Numbered from the stretch's first letter, positions 24,648-34,244 are shown. The stretch: 64,000 bases of DNA from Streptomyces cyaneogriseus subsp. noncyanogenus (GCF_000931445.1 NZ_CP010849.1:7130001-7194000); one strand, 5' to 3'. A program made the numbers and translations. The notes: generated from the sequence alone by a model not told the origin.

Positions 24648-26125
24648 CGCCCCTCGACGCGGCTGTCGAGGGTCTCGCCACGGACGTCCGGCTCCCCGAC
24701 GGCGACGGCCCCTTCCCGGCCGTACTGATCCGCACCCCCTACGACCGCGCACGGCACCGGCCGGAGGCGCGCGGCTGGGCCCGCCACGGGTTCGCCGCCG
24801 TCGTCCAGGACGTGCGGGGCCGGTTCGCGTCACCGGGGGAGTGGCACCCGTACGAGAACGAGGCCGCCGACGGCGCTGCGACGGCCCGCTGGATCCGGCG
24901 GCAGCCGTGGAGCGACGGACGGCTGGTCGCCGCCGGCGCCTCCTACGCCGCCCACTGCGCCGTCGTCCTCGCCCTCACCGCCCCCGGCGACGCCCGGCCC
25001 GACGCCGTCATCGCCGCCGTGCCGGCCCTCGGCGCCGCCGACACGGCGCGCGAACCCTCCGGCGTGGAACGGCTGCTGGCCCGCGCCGGATGGTGGGCCG
25101 CCCACGGCGACCGGCGCGACAGCGACGCCGGCGCGCTGGACAAGGCGCTCGCCGCCGACCCCGGCCTGTTCACCCACCTGCCGCTCACCGGCCTTCCCGA
25201 GCGACTGGACCGCGCCCTGCCTTCCTGGGCGGGCCTGTGGCGCCACCGCGACCGCGGCCGCCTCGTGGCGCGGGCGGCCCACGCCGCGATGCCCCTGCTC
25301 GCGGTGGGCGGCCACCACGACCACTTCGCCGACGACACCGTCGAACTGTGGCGCGCCTGGGGCGGACCGTCGGCCCGACTGCTGCTGGGACCCTGGGGAC
25401 ACGGCCTGGCCGCCGAGCCCGGCCCCGGCGCCGGACCCGCCCACCGGGTGCGGCTCGGCGAACTCTACGTCCGCTGGGCGCGCCGCGCCCTCGGCGGCGA
25501 ACTCGCCCCCGGGCACCACGGCGCGCTCGCGCTGGGCGGCGGGAACCTGTGGCTGCCCGCCGGCACCGGCGCCGAGCCCCGCACACAGCCCGTGCGGCTG
25601 CTGCACGGCTCCGCCTTCACCGCCGCCCCCCACCGCCCCGTCCGCTCGGACGACCTCACCGTCCCCACCGGCGGACCACCCGACCGGTGCCTGCTCGTCA
25701 CCCCGCCCCTGCCGCGCCCGCTCGACGCGGTCGGACCCGTGCGGGTACGGCTGCGGGCCACCGCCGACACCCCGTCCGCCGACTGGGCCGCCCGGCTCGT
25801 CGCCCTCACCCCGGAAGGGGGCGCCGAACGCCTCGCCGTCGGCGTCGCCCGGCGCGCGGAACCGCCGGGCCGGGAAACCGAGTTCACCGTCGGACTCGGC
25901 CGGACCGCCCGGCGGCTGCCCGCCGGCACCCGGCTCCGCCTGGAGATCGCCGGACACCACTTCCCGGCCCACGCCCGCAACCCCCACACCGGGGACGACC
26001 CGATGACGGCCGTCCGGCTGCTCCCCTCCCGGCGGCAAGTCGACCCGGACGGCGTGGCCCTGCGGCTGCACGTGCTCACCTCCCGTCCCACCCCCACCGA
26101 GCCCGCCAAGGAGATCCTGCGATGA
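24644..26125 (+). CDS. CocE/NonD-family alpha/beta hydrolase in RiPP operon
   Basis: 493 aa. Alpha/beta hydrolase with the X-prolyl dipeptidyl peptidase/CocE layout: LIRTPYDRARHRPEARGWAR, VVQDVRGRFASPGEWHPYEN, nucleophile AAGASYAAHCA (Ser), VGGHHDHFAD (Asp) and LGPWGHGLAAE (His), then a C-terminal jelly-roll domain ending RLHVLTSRPTPTEP. No signal peptide. Overlapped on both sides, so it is a core member of the operon. It may trim leader or follower from the modified peptide, or edit misformed products; both are inferences. Confidence 0.85.
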   Translation: MTPLDAAVEGLATDVRLPDGDGPFPAVLIRTPYDRARHRPEARGWARHGFAAVVQDVRGRFASPGEWHPYENEAADGAATARWIRRQPWSDGRLVAAGASYAAHCAVVLALTAPGDARPDAVIAAVPALGAADTAREPSGVERLLARAGWWAAHGDRRDSDAGALDKALAADPGLFTHLPLTGLPERLDRALPSWAGLWRHRDRGRLVARAAHAAMPLLAVGGHHDHFADDTVELWRAWGGPSARLLLGPWGHGLAAEPGPGAGPAHRVRLGELYVRWARRALGGELAPGHHGALALGGGNLWLPAGTGAEPRTQPVRLLHGSAFTAAPHRPVRSDDLTVPTGGPPDRCLLVTPPLPRPLDAVGPVRVRLRATADTPSADWAARLVALTPEGGAERLAVGVARRAEPPGRETEFTVGLGRTARRLPAGTRLRLEIAGHHFPAHARNPHTGDDPMTAVRLLPSRRQVDPDGVALRLHVLTSRPTPTEPAKEILR

Positions 26126-27501
26126 CGGCGCTGCCGCTGGAAGCCCTCGTCGACCCCGTCTGCGGCATCGTCCGCAAGGTGAAGCCCGTCGACCACCCCG
26201 CGGGCACGCCGCCCCGCTACACCGCGCTCACGGCCGAAATATCCGATGCCCGCAGACTCGGTCTGTGGCCCGCCGACCGGGTCTCCCTCGGCACCAGCTT
26301 CGGCGACCCCGACACCGCCCGCGTCGCCGCGATAGCGGAAGGGGTGGAGCGGTACTGCGGCAACCGCGTGCCGCCGCCCGGCCACCCCGACGCCCCGCTG
26401 CGCGCCACGGCCGCCGAACTGGACGGCAAGGGGCTGCGGCTGTACGGCCCGGACGAGCTTCCGGCGTACGCCGCCTGGCAGTACGCCCGGGAGAAGTTCC
26501 CCTACCGCCCCCTCACCCCCGACACCCCCGCCCTGTGGACGCGGGGCGTCGAGCGGCTGCCCGGCGGCGCCACCGACGAGGTCTGGGCACCCGTCGCGCT
26601 CACCCACCTCAACTGGCGCCAGGGCGAACTGCGTTCACTGCCGCGCACCCACCACCTCAACTACGCCGGGATCGCCACCGGACAGGGCCTCGACGACGCC
26701 GTCGAGCGCGGCCTGCTGGAGATCGTCGAACGCGACGCGCTGGAGCTGTGGTGGCACCTCGACGGCCCGGCCCGGGGCATCGACCCGGCCACCGTGCCCG
26801 GCCTCGCCGACGACCTCGCCGGATCCGCGCTCGACGTCCACCTCGTCGAGATGCCCTCCGAGTTCGCCCCCTGCGTGGCGGCCCTCGTCCACGACCCGCG
26901 GCTCGGCCTGTACGCCGCCGGGTTCGCCTGCAAGTACGACCCGGCCGAGGCCGCCCGCAAGGCCGTGCTGGAAGCCGTCCACACCTGGGTCTTCACCCAG
27001 GGCCTGACCGGTCCCGACGGCTGGGTGTTCCAGGCCGTCGAGGCCGGCCTGCTCGCCCGCGGCCTGTACCTGGACCACCGCGCCGACCGCCGCTACCTCG
27101 ACGCGTGCGGCGAACACTTCCGCCACGTCCGCGACCTGGGCGCGCACGTACAGGTCTGGCTCGACCCGCGGATGGCGGCCGAGGCCCGGCGCTTCACCGG
27201 GCCCGCCCTCGGGACCGTCCCCCTCGACGCGATCGAGCCCGGCAGCCGGGACCGGCTGGAGGGCACGCTCCACGAGCACGGCCACCGCGTCCTGACGTTC
27301 GACCTCACCACCGAGGACGTGGCCGAGACGGAGCTGCGCGTCGCCCGGGTCCTCGTCTCCGGGCTCCTGCCCAACGCCCCCGCCGCCTTCGGCTACTTCG
27401 GCTGCCCGCGCCTCGCCGAGGCCGCGCTGCGACGGGGCTGGCGCACGACCGCGCCCGGCGCACCGGAGGACTTCACGCTCGCGCCTCCGCCCCACATGTG
27501 A
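26122..27501 (+). CDS. YcaO-domain cyclodehydratase
   Basis: 459 aa. YcaO ATP-binding segments: AAIAEGVERYCGNRVPPP, GLDDAVERGLLEIVERDALE and EAARKAVLEAVHTWVF. It ends LAPPPHM, a Pro-rich tail near but not identical to the PxPxP ending of azoline-forming members. ATP-dependent cyclodehydration of Ser/Thr (or Cys) side chains onto the backbone is expected. The precursor has no Cys, so oxazolines from Ser are the best guess; thioamide or amidine formation cannot be excluded. Overlaps the hydrolase gene by 4 bp. Confidence 0.9.
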   Translation: MTALPLEALVDPVCGIVRKVKPVDHPAGTPPRYTALTAEISDARRLGLWPADRVSLGTSFGDPDTARVAAIAEGVERYCGNRVPPPGHPDAPLRATAAELDGKGLRLYGPDELPAYAAWQYAREKFPYRPLTPDTPALWTRGVERLPGGATDEVWAPVALTHLNWRQGELRSLPRTHHLNYAGIATGQGLDDAVERGLLEIVERDALELWWHLDGPARGIDPATVPGLADDLAGSALDVHLVEMPSEFAPCVAALVHDPRLGLYAAGFACKYDPAEAARKAVLEAVHTWVFTQGLTGPDGWVFQAVEAGLLARGLYLDHRADRRYLDACGEHFRHVRDLGAHVQVWLDPRMAAEARRFTGPALGTVPLDAIEPGSRDRLEGTLHEHGHRVLTFDLTTEDVAETELRVARVLVSGLLPNAPAAFGYFGCPRLAEAALRRGWRTTAPGAPEDFTLAPPPHM

Positions 27502-27511
27502 GGACCGCCCC

Positions 27512-28663
27512 GTGGAACACATCCGCGACGACCGCCCGGTGGACCTCGTCGCCGCCCTCGCCCGCGCCCGCTCCCCGCGACGGCCCGGCCCCGACACGCC
27601 CGCCGGGCCCGCCGTCCGGGCCTGGCCGGGGCCGCCGCGCCCCATCCCGGAAGCCGGCCCGGCGGACCTCGACCTCCGGGCCCTGCTGCGCCTGTCCCTC
27701 GCGGCCCGCGACGCCTCCGGACGTCTGCGGCCCACCCCCTCCGCCGGAGCGCTGCATCCGGTCGACACCACGCTGCTCGTGGGCACCGGCTGCCCCCTGC
27801 CGCCCGGCCGCTACGGCTACGACCCGCTGCGCCACCGCGTCCACCGTCTCGCCCCCGCACCCGACGGCACCCCGCCGGGCGTGACCGCCGAACTCTCCGT
27901 CACCGCGCGCCGCACGGCCTCCCACTACGGCCACCGCGCCTGGCCGCTGCTGCTCCTGGACACCGGGCACGCCGCCGCGGCCCTGCTCCTCGCCGCCCGC
28001 GCGCTGGGCGCGGGCGAGCCCGGGCTCCGGCTGGACGGACTCGCCGAGGACCCGCTCGCCGAGGTCCACGTCCCCCCGCCCGGCCGGCGGGGCCGGGCCC
28101 CCCGGACGGGCGGCGCGCCCCGCCCGCGCCCCCCTGCCGACACGCCCGCGCCCCACGAGCTGCTGGCCCGCCGCAGCACCCCGCCGCCGCTGCGCGGCAC
28201 CCCGCCCCCCGAGGCGCTGCGGGCGGTCCTCACCACCGCCGCCCGGGCGGGCGGCGGCGACCTGCGCTGGTGCGCCGCCGTCGGCGCGCCGCGACCCGGC
28301 CTGGTCGAGCCGGACGCCGACGGCACGGCGCTGCGGCGGCGCGCCGCCGGCGAGGCCCGCCCGACGCTCGCGGCCTGGGCCGCGGGCCAGGCATGGCTCG
28401 CGGACGCGGGCGCCGTCCTGCTCGCCCACGGCTGCCCCGCGGACGCCGACCCACCGCACATCCGCCGCACCCATCTGCGGGCCGGATTCGCCGTCCACCT
28501 GGCCGACCTCACCGCCCGGCGCCACGGGCTGGCCGCCCGGCCCGTCGGCTCCTGGCAGCAGGCGGACCTCGGCGCCGCGCTCGGCGCCGCCCCCGGCCGG
28601 GACTGGATCGTCCACGGACTGGCCCTCGGCACCCGCCACGCCGACGAGGAGAACACCACGTGA
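27512..28663 (+). CDS. SagB-type azoline dehydrogenase/nitroreductase-like protein
   Basis: 383 aa from GTG 27512. A single recognisable SagB motif RLRPTPSAGALHPVDTTLLV, then YGHRAWPLLLLDTGHAAAAL and a second half with APHELLARRSTPPPLRGTPP. The C-terminus has GSWQQADLGAALGAAPGRDW followed by VHGLALGTR, as in FMN-binding SagB proteins. It would oxidise azolines to azoles. Ten nt behind the YcaO gene, so cyclisation and oxidation enzymes are made together. The Pro/Arg-rich linker is long, and some FMN contacts are hard to place. Confidence 0.82.
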   Translation: MEHIRDDRPVDLVAALARARSPRRPGPDTPAGPAVRAWPGPPRPIPEAGPADLDLRALLRLSLAARDASGRLRPTPSAGALHPVDTTLLVGTGCPLPPGRYGYDPLRHRVHRLAPAPDGTPPGVTAELSVTARRTASHYGHRAWPLLLLDTGHAAAALLLAARALGAGEPGLRLDGLAEDPLAEVHVPPPGRRGRAPRTGGAPRPRPPADTPAPHELLARRSTPPPLRGTPPPEALRAVLTTAARAGGGDLRWCAAVGAPRPGLVEPDADGTALRRRAAGEARPTLAAWAAGQAWLADAGAVLLAHGCPADADPPHIRRTHLRAGFAVHLADLTARRHGLAARPVGSWQQADLGAALGAAPGRDWIVHGLALGTRHADEENTT

Positions 28664-30426
28664 TCGTCCACCCCGAACTGCGCCGCGCCGCACGGCACGC
28701 ACGGCGCCCCCTGCTCACGGCCGCCCTCCTGCAGGGCGCCGTCACCCTCACCCACCTCGCGCAGGCCGCACTGCTGGCCGTCACCCTCGCCGACCTGGCC
28801 CGCGCGGACACCGGCCGGCTCCCGTGGCTGCTCGCCGCGGTGCTCGCCGTCGTCGCCGCCCGCGCCCGGCTCGCCACCTGGCAGCGGCGCACCGCCACCC
28901 GCGCCGGAGCGCGGGTCAGGGTGGCCCTGCGCGACGAACTCCTCGCCCGTCTCGGACGGCTGGGCCCCGCCCACCTCACCTCCCACGGCGCCCGGCCGGG
29001 AGCGCCGGCGGCCCGCGCCGGAGCCGTCCGCACCACCCTCGTCGACGGGGTGGAGGGCGTCGACGCCTACGTCTCCCGCTACCTGCCCCAGCTCCTGGTC
29101 ACCCTGACCGTGCCGCCGCTGGTGCTCGCCGGACTGGCCGCGGTCGAACCGGCCGCCCTCCTCGCCCTGGTCCCCGCCCTGCTGCTCGCCCTGGGCGGGC
29201 CGCGCGCCTGGGACCGCCTCCTGGCCCGACGCGGCAAGGAGCACTGGGACACCTACGAAGGGCTGGGCGCCGACTACCTCGAAGCCCTCCAGGGCATGCC
29301 CGCCCTGCGGGCCGCCGGCGCGGTCGGCCGCACCCGCGAACGCCTGGAGAGGCGCTCGGCCGCGCTGCACCGGGCGACCGTCGCCAAACTGCGGGTCTCC
29401 CTGGTCGACACCGGCATCACCGACCTCGCCATCCAGGGCGGCACCGCCGCCGCCGCGCTCCTCGCCTGCCGGTCCGCCGTCACCGGGTCCACCACGGCGA
29501 CCGGCACCTATCTGGTGCTGCTGCTGGCCTCCGAATGCTTCCGGCCGGTCCGCGACCTGGCCCGGGAGTGGCACGCCGGATACCTGGGTGCGTCGGCCGC
29601 GGACGGGATCGCGGCGCTGCGCACCGCCGAACCCGCCGTCCCGGACACCGGAACGGCACCGGCGCACTGGGCGGGCCCGCCCGAAGTGCGGTTCGAGAAC
29701 GTCGGGTTCACCTACGACGGCGCCAGGACGCCCGCGGTCCACGGCGTCACCTTCACTGCCGAGGCGGGACGCACCACCGCGATCGTCGGCCCGTCCGGCG
29801 CGGGCAAGTCCACGCTCCTGGCGCTGCTGCTGCGCCACCACGACCCGCAAGAGGGCCGGATCACCCTCGACGGGCGCTGCACGACCGGGTACGCCCTCGA
29901 CGCGCTGCGGCAGGGCATCGCCGTGGTCTCGCAGGAGACGTACCTCTTCCACGCCACCATCGCCGACAACCTGCGCCTGGCCCGGCCGGACGCGACGGAC
30001 GACGACCTGAGGCGCGCGGCGCGCGCCGCCGGCGTCCACGACGAGATCACCGCCCTGCCCGACGGTTACGCCACCGTCCTCGGCGAACGCGGCGCCACCC
30101 TCTCCGGCGGGCAGCGGCAGCGGCTCGCCCTCGCCCGGGCCCTGCTGGCCGACGCGTCCGTGCTCGTCCTCGACGAGGCCACGAGCGCGGTCGACGAACG
30201 CCGCGAGGCGGACATCGTCCGCGAACTGGTGACCGCCGCGAGCGGCCGGACCGTCCTGGTGGTCGCCCACCGGCTCGCGGCCGTCCGGCACGCCGACCAC
30301 ATCGTCGTCCTCGACGGGGGACGGGTGGACGCCGCCGGCGAGCACGCCGCCCTGGTCCGGGCCGGCGGCGTCTACGCGCGACTCGTCGAGGCCGGCCGCG
30401 CCCACCGGGGAGGACTCGCCGCATGA
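28660..30426 (+). CDS. ABC exporter half-transporter 1 (CydD-like)
   Basis: 588 aa: N-terminal six-helix membrane domain, C-terminal ATPase. Walker A IVGPSGAGKSTLLALLLRHH, signature LSGGQRQRLALARALLA, Walker B VLVLDEATSAVDERREADIV and VVAHRLAAVRHADH. The membrane half ends RGKEHWDTYEGLGADYLEAL, a CydD/thiol-exporter style segment. GTG overlaps the dehydrogenase stop. With the next gene it forms a heterodimer, most likely exporting the finished peptide. Confidence 0.9.
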   Translation: MIVHPELRRAARHARRPLLTAALLQGAVTLTHLAQAALLAVTLADLARADTGRLPWLLAAVLAVVAARARLATWQRRTATRAGARVRVALRDELLARLGRLGPAHLTSHGARPGAPAARAGAVRTTLVDGVEGVDAYVSRYLPQLLVTLTVPPLVLAGLAAVEPAALLALVPALLLALGGPRAWDRLLARRGKEHWDTYEGLGADYLEALQGMPALRAAGAVGRTRERLERRSAALHRATVAKLRVSLVDTGITDLAIQGGTAAAALLACRSAVTGSTTATGTYLVLLLASECFRPVRDLAREWHAGYLGASAADGIAALRTAEPAVPDTGTAPAHWAGPPEVRFENVGFTYDGARTPAVHGVTFTAEAGRTTAIVGPSGAGKSTLLALLLRHHDPQEGRITLDGRCTTGYALDALRQGIAVVSQETYLFHATIADNLRLARPDATDDDLRRAARAAGVHDEITALPDGYATVLGERGATLSGGQRQRLALARALLADASVLVLDEATSAVDERREADIVRELVTAASGRTVLVVAHRLAAVRHADHIVVLDGGRVDAAGEHAALVRAGGVYARLVEAGRAHRGGLAA

Positions 30427-32180
30427 GCAGCACCGCCGACACCGCCACCACCGGCGCGGGCGCGCCCGCGCGGGGCTCGCTGCGCGCCCTGCTCCCCGCC
30501 CTCGCCGGGCACCGCGCCATGACGGTCCGCACCTGCGCCGCCGCACTCCTCGAACAGGGCTCCCTCGTCGCGCTGCTGACGCTGGCCGCGCACACCGTGG
30601 GGACGGCCGTCATCGAAGGGCGCGCCCCCTCGGCCGCCACCGTCACCGCGCTCGTCACCCTCGTCCTCGTCCGCGCCCTGACCACCTGGCGCGAGATGGA
30701 CCTCTCGCACGACCTGGCCTACCGGGTCCTCGCCGCGCTGCGCGTACGGGTCTTCGACGGGCTCGCCCGCAGCGCACCCGCCCGGGTCGCGGGCCGGCGC
30801 AGCGGGGACCTCGCCGCCACCGCCCTGGCGGACGTGGAGGCACTGGAGTTCTTCTACGCCCACACCACCGCCCAGCTCCTGGCCTCGGGGACGGTCCTCA
30901 CCGGCGGCTCGGTGATCCTGGCCGCGGTGGAGCCGTGGCTGCTGGCGGCCGTGCTGCCGGTCGCGGCACTGCTCGCGGCGGCTCCCTTCGCCGACGCGCG
31001 GGCCCGCGCGGCGCGCGGCAGCCGCACCCGGTCGGCCGCCGCGCGGCTGTCGGCGGACACGGTGGAGACCATCGACGGGCTGCGCGAGCTGCTCGCCTTC
31101 GGAGCCCTGGCCGAACGCCGCCGCCGACTGGCCGAGCGGGGACGGCAGGTGGGGGAGGCCCAGCGCGCCGAAGCCACCTGGGAGGCGGTCGCCGCCGCGG
31201 TCCGCGACCTCCTCATCGTCGGCGCGGTCCTCGGCGTGGTGGCCGCGGCGGCCCAGTCCGTGACCGCCGGACGGCTGCACGGCGCGTGGGCCCCGGCCGC
31301 CATGGCGCTGGCCCTGTCGGTCCTGGGGCCGGTCGCGGAGTCGGCCAGGGCGCTGAGCCAGGCCGTGGCCCTGCGCGCGGCCGCCGCCCGGGTCGGCGCG
31401 GCCGTCGGGGCCCCCGCCCTCGCCCCGCCGCCCGCCGCACCCCGTCCGCTTCCCCCCGGCCCGCTGGGGGTCCGGCTGCACGGGGTGCGGTTCGACTACG
31501 GCGGCGCACCCGTACTGGACGGCGTCGAGCTGACCGTCCCCGCGGGGCAGACCCTCGCCCTGGTCGGTGCCTCCGGGGCCGGCAAGTCGACCTGCGCCCA
31601 CCTGCTGGCCCGCTTCTGGGACCCCTCCGAGGGAGCGGTCCAGCTTCTGCCCGCCGACGGCGACCCCGTCGACGTACGCGAGGTGAGCGACGCCGAACTC
31701 CGGCGTGCCCTCGCGCTGGTGGGCCAGGACACCCCCCTCTTCCACGGCACCCTCGCGGAGAACCTGCGGCTCGCCGCTCCGGAGGCGGACGACGGCCTGC
31801 TCGCCGAGACGGCCCGCCGGTGCGGCGTCGACCGGATCGCCCCCATGGACACCCTGGTCGGCGAGCGCGGCGCCACCCTCTCCGGCGGCCAGCGGGCCCG
31901 CATCGCCCTGGCCCGCGCGCTGCTGGCCCGGCCCCGGGTCCTGGTGCTCGACGAGTCCACCGCCCACCTGGACAACGCCGGTGACGCCCAGCTCGCCGCG
32001 GCCCTGGAGCAGCACGGCCGCACCACGATCGTCATCGCCCACCGCCCGGCCACCATCCGCCGGGCCGACCGCATCGCCGTCCTCGAAGGCGGACGCATCG
32101 TGGAGGAAGGCACCTGGGAGGAGCTCACCGCACGCCCCGACAGCGCGCTCAACCGCAGCCTCGCCACCGCCCCCGCCTGA
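30423..32180 (+). CDS. ABC exporter half-transporter 2 (CydC-like)
   Basis: 585 aa. Membrane domain (ALVTLVLVRALTTWREMDLS, TIDGLRELLAFGALAERRRR) and ATPase with Walker A LVGASGAGKSTCAHLLARFW, signature LSGGQRARIALARALLA, and Walker B VLVLDESTAHLDNAGDAQLA. Here the Walker B Glu is kept, so both halves look able to hydrolyse ATP. ATG overlaps the partner stop. It is the last gene of the importer/RiPP operon and is followed by a hairpin at 32210-32235. Confidence 0.9.
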   Translation: MSSTADTATTGAGAPARGSLRALLPALAGHRAMTVRTCAAALLEQGSLVALLTLAAHTVGTAVIEGRAPSAATVTALVTLVLVRALTTWREMDLSHDLAYRVLAALRVRVFDGLARSAPARVAGRRSGDLAATALADVEALEFFYAHTTAQLLASGTVLTGGSVILAAVEPWLLAAVLPVAALLAAAPFADARARAARGSRTRSAAARLSADTVETIDGLRELLAFGALAERRRRLAERGRQVGEAQRAEATWEAVAAAVRDLLIVGAVLGVVAAAAQSVTAGRLHGAWAPAAMALALSVLGPVAESARALSQAVALRAAAARVGAAVGAPALAPPPAAPRPLPPGPLGVRLHGVRFDYGGAPVLDGVELTVPAGQTLALVGASGAGKSTCAHLLARFWDPSEGAVQLLPADGDPVDVREVSDAELRRALALVGQDTPLFHGTLAENLRLAAPEADDGLLAETARRCGVDRIAPMDTLVGERGATLSGGQRARIALARALLARPRVLVLDESTAHLDNAGDAQLAAALEQHGRTTIVIAHRPATIRRADRIAVLEGGRIVEEGTWEELTARPDSALNRSLATAPA

Positions 32181-32184
32181 GAAA

Positions 32185-32235
32185 GACGCGCCGCCGCCCG
32201 AGAAGGACGCGCCGCCGCCCGGGAGGGCGGCGGCG
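32185..32235 (+). terminator. Duplicated 16-mer and terminator hairpin closing RiPP operon
   Basis: GACGCGCCGCCGCCCG occurs at 32185-32200 and 32206-32221, a 21-bp duplication beginning at the exporter stop codon. The second copy forms an 11-bp perfect stem (32210-32220 / 32225-32235) with a GGGA loop. Likely terminator between this operon and the convergent cobalamin gene. Confidence 0.6.
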
Positions 32236-32312
32236 AGGGGGCACCCCGGCGCGCGGAGCGGTCCACATGCCGGCGAGCGAACCGGCCCCTCGGGCGGGCC
32301 GCCGGCCCGGCT

Positions 32313-33431
32313 TCAGGCGACCGTGCTGCGGCCCACCAGCGCCCCCGCCCGGTCGATGCAGAGCACGTCGACCGCGACCGGAGCCCCGCGCAGCACGGCC
32401 AGCGCCTCGTCGCGGGCCGCCGTCGCGACCAGGCTCCCCAGCGGCACCCCCGCCGTCTGGCAGATCCGCAGCGCGGCGAGCCCGGTGTTCGCCTCCGCCA
32501 CCTCGGCGGCCAGGGCCTCGTCCGCGCCGCCCCGCCGGGCGAGTTCCGCCAGGAAGCCCTTGTCGACCTGGGACCGGGCGGAGTGCAGGTCGAGGTGGCC
32601 GGCGGCGAGTTTGGAGAGCTTGGCGAAGCCGCCGCAGATCGTCAGCCGGTCCACGGGATGGCGGCGGAGGTACTTCAGCACGGCACCGGCGAAGTCGCCC
32701 ATGTCGAGCAGGGCGTCCTCGGGCAGGCCGTACTCGGCGACGACCGTCTTCTCGGAGGTGGAGCCGGTGCACCCGGCGACGTGCGTGCGCCCGGCCGCCC
32801 GGGCCACGTCCACCCCGCGCCGGATCGAGTCGATCCACGCCGAGCACGAGTAGGGGACCACGATGCCGGTGGTACCGAGGATGGACAGGCCGCCGAGGAT
32901 GCCGAGCCGCGGGTTCCACGTGGAACGGGCGATCTCCTCACCGTGGTCGACGGATATCGTGATCTCGACGTCGCCGCTGCCGCCGTACCGCTCGGCGACC
33001 TGTGCGACGTGGTCGCGCATCATCCGGCGCGGGACGGGATTGACGGCCGGCTCGCCCACCGGCAGCGGCAGCCCGGGGCGGGTGATCGTGCCCACCCCGG
33101 GACCCGCCCTGAAGACCGCCCCGGCCCCGGCGGGCAGCGGCCGCACCGTCACCCGCACCAATGCCCCGTGCGTGACGTCCGGGTCGTCACCGGCGTCCTT
33201 CACGATCCCCGCCATCGCGTGGCCGTCCGTGAGCTCCTCGGCCGCGAGCGCGAACGACGGCGTCTGCCCCTTGGGCAGCGTGATCGTCACCGGGTCGGGA
33301 AACTCGCCGGTCAGCAGCGCGGTGTACGCCGCGGTCGTCGCGGCGGTGGCACAGGCGCCGGTGGTCCAGCCGGGTCGCAGACCGGTGTGCTTGAGTTGGG
33401 CGCTGCGACCGCCCCTGGGCTCGCTGCTCAT
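32313..33431 (-). CDS. cbiD: CbiD, cobalt-precorrin-5B C1-methyltransferase
   Basis: 372 aa, normal length. N-terminal TTGACATAATTAAYTAL, then ITLPKGQTPSFAL, MAGIVKDAGDDPDVTHGA, VGTITRPGLPLPVGEPAVNP, and RLGILGGLSILGTTGIVVPY are the CbiD signature segments. It methylates C1 and drives loss of the C20 fragment in corrin ring synthesis. Divergent from cobK: 45 nt separate the two starts. Confidence 0.96.
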   Translation of the reverse strand: MSSEPRGGRSAQLKHTGLRPGWTTGACATAATTAAYTALLTGEFPDPVTITLPKGQTPSFALAAEELTDGHAMAGIVKDAGDDPDVTHGALVRVTVRPLPAGAGAVFRAGPGVGTITRPGLPLPVGEPAVNPVPRRMMRDHVAQVAERYGGSGDVEITISVDHGEEIARSTWNPRLGILGGLSILGTTGIVVPYSCSAWIDSIRRGVDVARAAGRTHVAGCTGSTSEKTVVAEYGLPEDALLDMGDFAGAVLKYLRRHPVDRLTICGGFAKLSKLAAGHLDLHSARSQVDKGFLAELARRGGADEALAAEVAEANTGLAALRICQTAGVPLGSLVATAARDEALAVLRGAPVAVDVLCIDRAGALVGRSTVA

Positions 33432-33476
33432 GCCTCACTCTCAGGAAGGGAACCGGATGAAGGGAACGGGTCGGCC

Positions 33477-34244
33477 GTGCACGTGCTGATTCTGGGCGGC
33501 ACCGCCGAGGCCCGCCGCCTCGCCGAGCTGCTCGCGGACGAGCCGCTGCCGGGCCTGCGGGTGACGAACTCGCTGGCCGGGCGCGTGGCGTCGCCGCGGC
33601 TGCCGCCCGGCGAAGTGCGCGTGGGCGGCTTCGGCGGGGCCGACGGGCTCGCCGACTGGCTGCGCGCGCACGCGGTGGACGTGCTCATCGACGCCACCCA
33701 CCCTTTCGCCGGCACGATCGGTTTCCATGCGGCACGGGCCGCCGCCACCGCCCATGTTCCCCTGCTCGCGCTGCGGCGCCCCGGCTGGGTGCCGGTCGAG
33801 GGAGACGTCTGGCACGAGGCGGGCTCTCTGGAGGAGGCCGCGGCGCTGCTGCCGGCGCTCGGCCGCCGGGTCCTGCTGACCACCGGGCGGATGGGTCTGG
33901 CCGCCTTCGCCGGCCTGGACGAGCTGTGGTTCCTCGTGCGGTCCGTGGAGGCGCCGCAGGGTCCGCGTCCCGCGCGTATGGAGGTACTGCTGGACCGCGG
34001 CCCGTTCAGCCTCGACGGGGAGCGGGAGGTGCTGCGCCGGCACCGGATCGACGTCGTGGTCACCAAGGACAGCGGGGGAGCGGCCACCGCGCCCAAGCTG
34101 ACGGCCGCCCGCGAGGCGGGACTGCCCGTGGTCGTGGTGCGCAGGCCGCCGGTGCCCGACGGGGTGAGCGTGGTGGACGAGCCGTGGCGGGCGGTCCGGT
34201 GGATCAGGGGAGCGTACGAGGGGCGCCCGCTTCCGGGGGAGTGA
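33477..34244 (+). CDS. cobK: Precorrin-6A reductase (CobK/CbiJ)
   Basis: 255 aa from GTG 33477. Rossmann start VHVLILGGTAEARRLAELL, ADWLRAHAVDVLIDATHPFA, LLTTGRMGLAAFAGL, and DVVVTKDSGGAATAPKLTAA are family hallmarks. It reduces the C18-C19 double bond of precorrin-6A using NADPH. Divergent from cbiD; with cobH further on it is part of a scattered corrin set. Confidence 0.95.
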   Translation: MHVLILGGTAEARRLAELLADEPLPGLRVTNSLAGRVASPRLPPGEVRVGGFGGADGLADWLRAHAVDVLIDATHPFAGTIGFHAARAAATAHVPLLALRRPGWVPVEGDVWHEAGSLEEAAALLPALGRRVLLTTGRMGLAAFAGLDELWFLVRSVEAPQGPRPARMEVLLDRGPFSLDGEREVLRRHRIDVVVTKDSGGAATAPKLTAAREAGLPVVVVRRPPVPDGVSVVDEPWRAVRWIRGAYEGRPLPGE

